From: Sipunculus nudus
Lineage: Eukaryota > Annelida > Sipuncula > Golfingiida > Sipunculidae
Length of the DNA: 64,000 nt
NCBI GenBank assembly: GCA_026874595.1
Contig: CM049316.1
Span: 59,285,676 to 59,349,675, forward strand
Direction: 5' to 3'
Part shown: in pieces, positions 59,840-64,000 of the stretch
Position numbering within the stretch: the stretch's first letter is position 1
Layout of the letters: every line of letters starts with the position of its first letter
The notes under the pieces: model-generated
The model's input: only the letters and a program-made list of their open reading frames with translations
Database searches by the model: none
Told to the model about the DNA's origin: nothing
Made by a program: the position numbers and the translations under genes

Positions 59840-62458
59840 AGCTCAGCTGACTAAGTCATCTGAGCTATAGTCGTGGTCCATTGTCCGTCCGTCCGTAGAT
59901 GTGGCACGTTTTGAAACCGTAAGACCTAGGAACCTAAAATTCAGCATAGTGTTAGATGTCCCCAAGATCTCCTACCAAGTCGAAAACTGGGTCTTTGCGA
60001 CTTTGTTCCTTTGAGAAATTAAGGAAAAACCTCAATTTTTTTTTAAAAAAGTATTTTCACACTTCAGGGCTGCCTAATATCAAAACCACTCATCTGTTTT
60101 TCCTCATATTTACCATAAATATCCCTCTATATAGTTCCTATGTACATGCCTGAAATTATGTCTGTATTATATAATTTAAGAAAGTTATGGGCCAGAACAT
60201 AATGCATTTTGTAAAAGATATTCAGGAAAGATATTTGATCACTTAACACAAAACTTGTTAAAGCTATGGACTTTTTTTTTAAGTAATATAACTTTAATTA
60301 ATCAAAATTAAATTGTATACCAAAAATTAGATCAAAATCTTTTAAATTTTTTAAAATATTAACAAAAATAAAAAATTAGTACCTTAAAATTTGCCTTACT
60401 TTGACCATGGCACGTTTTTTTCCTGTAAGTACTGTGGATTTAATTTTTTTCAGCATGTTTTTGTTAGCATGTTGTCTGTTAACACCAAAAATTTGAAACC
60501 AGTTGATCAAAAACTGTAGATTTTATTCAAGTTTTCAAGCACCATTTAACATATTGTTTACATCAGGCTGGTGTTATGCAGTTTGCAAGAGCTCAGCTTC
60601 CCAGCTTAAGCTCTCAGTTCGTAAAATTTGGCATACAATTAGATGTCTCCAAAATCCCCTATCATGCCAAGAATTTGGTCACTAGGACTTAATACCTTTG
60701 AGATATTAATGAAAAATTTCATTTTTCAATTAAAAACCCATTGTTACACTTCAATACTGCCTAATATCAAAATCACTGATCTGACTTTAATCATATATAA
60801 TATACATGTTTTTCTATACATCCTCTGTGCACATGCCAGAAATGATGTCAGTATTGCGTAATTGTTTTAAGTTATGGGCCCAAACATAATGCACTTTGTA
60901 AAAAATCAAGAAATATATTTACTCCCTTAACAAGGGGCTTGCTGAAGCTAGAGATTTTTTGTCAGGGATGTAACATTATTTAATCAAGATTCAATTGAAT
61001 ACCCAAAATTAGTTCTGAATTTTTAAAATTTTTTAGTTATTTTAAAAAGTTATTAGTATAAATATAAAATTAGTACCTTAAATTTCGCCCAACTTTGACC
61101 ATTTCACTTTTGTTTCATGTGAGCTCTGTTTATATAATTTTCATATCATGCACACATAAGGATTTCAGCTTTTTACTTTAGAAAGCTGAAAGAAATTGGC
61201 CAAAAATTGTAGCTATTATTAATGTTTTTATGAGACCATGTCAGACCTTGGCTCTCTCCAGCCACTCTTGAGTCACCTGTATGTTGACCTTGTTGAACTT
61301 TCAGCAAATTATGCACGCTTGAGGCAAGGCATATACTTGGGCAGCCAGGCAGCTTATGGTCAGCCACAGTTGATCCAGGTGTCCAACCCAACTCATCTAG
61401 TAGTTTTAACCAACAACATAACAATAAACAATAAATTAATCAATTTTTATTGGTTTTTAATAACAAATTAAAGAAAAATAGAAAAGGAATTTGTTAGTTT
61501 ATAATAATAGGGAATTAACTTGCAGTTACTGATGATATAAGAATCTTGTATCGATGGATAGAATGTCACGTATTCCAAATAACACCATGCAGTCACCTAC
61601 GGCATTTTTCAGTTCAATTTTAATAATAAAAAAGTAAATCATATTATTCATTACTAATCATTAGGGATCATATGAAGGAAATAAATGATAGACAAAGATG
61701 CAGTTGATAATATTAATCTAGATTCCTACTGTGTCTAGTGTGTACATTGATGTGAAATTAGTCCGAAATGAATATATCACATTTATTTTTTTTAAAATAT
61801 AAATAAAAGCCATAAAACCAGGTACTTATGATCATTATTTAAATGTGTGAAAACATTCTGGATTCTCAACACCATTGTTTGGTGAAAACTGAATAAATAC
61901 CAGACATGGTGGGAATACTTTGCAATTGTATTTAAATACAAATATGAATATATACTCCATTATAAAATTTCTTGCATAAAGAATGGGAATTCAGGTAAAA
62001 ATGAAAGTATATGAATACCAGTGCAAATACTTTCCAAATGTATTCATGATTGCATTAATGAATATATTCTTTAATATTATTTTAATAATCATTTCAGTTA
62101 TATTTCATTTTAAAAATCATTTGATCCTCTTATTATTTTTAATAAAAATTATATCTGGGACAATATTTGTAATTTTTTTAAATAAATAGTTAAACTCTTA
62201 TATTATATGTTCTGCTTATGAGTTATATGGCCAAGTCAAAATCTGTGTGACAATAGTACTCCATTTGTTAATAAAATAAATGAAATCAATTCTCTTCTCT
62301 GTCTCCAAAGGTACTATCAAAATCATACATAAGCTAAACAACAACTCATAATACAGCTCATACTTATTACCACACAAAACCAGCATTTCCCTCATTTCTA
62401 AATCATATTTTTTTATCATATATAACAGCTGAGCGCCGTGACCCATAGGTCCCTTGTT
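59840..62458 (+). mobile_element. full-length Helentron-like non-autonomous element
   Basis: It begins AGCTCAGCTGACTAAGTC, with AGTCATCTGAGCT completing an imperfect hairpin. It ends CAGCTGAGCGCCG, GACCCATAGGTC (one mismatch in the usual palindrome) and CCTTGTT. Its ends match those of the outermost nested element in ATMIN intron 1. Length is 2.6 kb with no coding capacity. Confidence 0.75.
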
Positions 62459-64000
62459 TAAGGGGTGGTGTGCAGACAGTAATTTTCATTGTAGTGTCAT
62501 ATATCTGTGATGATTATCCAACTGTCTTGCAGCATTTTTAGAAGCTGTGAGAAGAATACAATTCAATTGGCCATAAATGAAATGAAAAAATTCCCATTTG
62601 ACAACTGCCACTCTGACATTCATAACCTCTCACTCCAACTGAAGCCGAAGGGGAGGGGAGAGGGTTGTGTTAAAGGCCTTTGACAGGGGCCCAGGCACAT
62701 TCATGAGAGGGCACTTTCCACTGGATTTATATATGAAATCAGTTCCAATACAAAATTGTGCATGGCCTTTGTGGCAAAATATCAACCTGTACATGTATGT
62801 GTATGTGCAGTTCTTCCAAATAACCAAACCACCATGAGAAGCAATGAAATGTTTTACCAGGAACAACTCATTTGTAATTTTTAACATTTATTCAGGATTT
62901 ATCAGAATCTGCAGTTAGATGAGAACAACAGTTGAAAATATGATCCTGATTGTCCAAATCTGAAATAACAAATATTAACAAGATAGTGATTAATCTAATG
63001 TAGTCATCATGCGTACATTAACTGCAGTTTATCCATCAAGTTGATTACATTTTCCATTGATAAAATGGCATCTTCTTGAATACTCTTATCAACAAAGAAA
63101 CCCCCTAATTCCCCAGCCTCAATACAAAAGGCACCTTCCTCTCATGTTCATATAACCCACAAACATTAAGCAGCAGAGAACAGAACACTGTCAGTGACAC
63201 TGTCTCTGAGAATATGTCATGTATGTAAATATTCATAATCTTGTGTAAAGGCAAGTCATGTTGGATGCACTGCATTAATTAGATACTTAATCCCATTCTG
63301 ACCATTTTCCTAACTCTGCTTCAGTCTTGCAATAACACAATTTTTGCATTTATGGGATCCCATAAGTAATGCATGCGCTGACAAGTAAACAGTGCTTTTC
63401 TTAACAATAACTTAAAAAGAGACAGAACAGAGACCAGCATACACAAGATCAGTAAAACCTGGTAGTATAACCATCCTTGGGTTAACCAAAACCAATGATG
63501 ATGTGTAGTTATATCCCTGCATCCTTGACAAGATGTAAAATGTTTGGCCAGGGCCAGAAACAATATATGCTTGATATGGTGCTACTGTATAGTCTCACTA
63601 TACTTTGTTCTATTAAAAGATACACATTTTTACAATCAAAGTCAGTGAAAAAGAGCTGTGTTAGCAGAATGAAACAAGAGAAATTCCCAACACAATATCT
63701 CTGACTCATGACAAAATATTACATATCATAAGGAAATATGAGACAATAAGCCATGTAAAGTTACACTGTGTATGCTTCTAATGACTATTAGCAACTTATT
63801 TTGCATCAGTTGCTAATATTTTTTTAATTTGACACCCTGAAACCCTGCAAGTATACTGTAGTCTGTTGTGATGTTATCATAAACTGACAGTTCACTGCAA
63901 ACATTTAAACTTGAATGAGGGACCGAGTCACTAGTCAAACTGATTGTGAATAAAGGATTAACTTGTATTTATATTATTTATTAATGCAGTTAATTAATGC
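62459..64000. other. intergenic, nothing recognised
   Basis: AT-rich sequence with no gene, RNA or clear repeat that I can support. Confidence 0.5.

Noticed and set aside
1-64000. Bacterial-type systems (operons, CRISPR, phage defence, riboswitches)
   Set aside because: The genes, splice sites and repeats are clearly animal. The regular repeats are 18-bp-arm palindromes, microsatellites or arrays of 180-340 bp, not CRISPR repeat-spacer units.

Overview
The window is nuclear DNA from an animal, most likely a bivalve mollusc and possibly a heterodont clam. It is AT-rich and gene-poor. Its genes have metazoan features: TATA boxes, heat-shock elements, AATAAA signals and GT-AG introns. It is full of the tandem-array and inverted-end repeats I associate with bivalve genomes. 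The species call is an inference from gene and repeat style, not from a database match.

Layout. (1) Positions 1-30,800 hold three intronless cytosolic HSP70 genes on the + strand, with CDS at 3069-4970, 16675-18576 and 28623-30524. Each encodes 633 aa ending in EEVD, and each has three heat-shock elements, a TATATAAA box and a TCAGAT initiator. They sit in large tandem duplication units about 12-13.6 kb apart. Copies A and B share both flanks (about 505-9015 and 14675-21565). B and C share the upstream flank, including an old LINE 3' remnant. Copy C has an unrelated 3' UTR that starts at the stop codon. Comparing units exposes insertions as filled versus empty sites: a 642-bp inverted-repeat DNA element with TTA duplications (1592-2233), and a 1.1-kb LINE fragment with a 10-bp target duplication (5584-6684).

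(2) The intergenic spacers (about 9,000-13,600, 21,600-26,300 and 30,800-36,000) contain no recognisable genes. They hold tandem-array mobile elements, including an inverted-orientation pair at 11.4-13.5 and 34.0-35.5 kb, palindromes, small inverted-repeat elements and microsatellites. CTCF-like motifs lie downstream of HSP70 A and B and between the cluster and the next gene.

(3) Positions 36,083-50,486 hold a three-exon gene for the orthologue of ATMIN/ASCIZ. It has four zinc fingers and a C-terminal region with twelve TQT motifs of the kind that bind dynein light chain LC8. Its first intron, 11 kb, is occupied by nested non-autonomous elements with shared ends (GCTCAGCTGA ... TCAGCTGAGC plus a GACCCATGGGTC palindrome), resembling Helitron2/Helentron-type elements.

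(4) Positions 50,487-64,000 hold the presumed ATMIN 3' UTR, a tRNA-derived SINE, a gene-poor stretch and another nested-type element at 59,840-62,458.

The genes are not an operon. The HSP70 copies look like a heat-inducible multigene array, probably homogenised by recent duplication or gene conversion. ATMIN is an independent neighbour.
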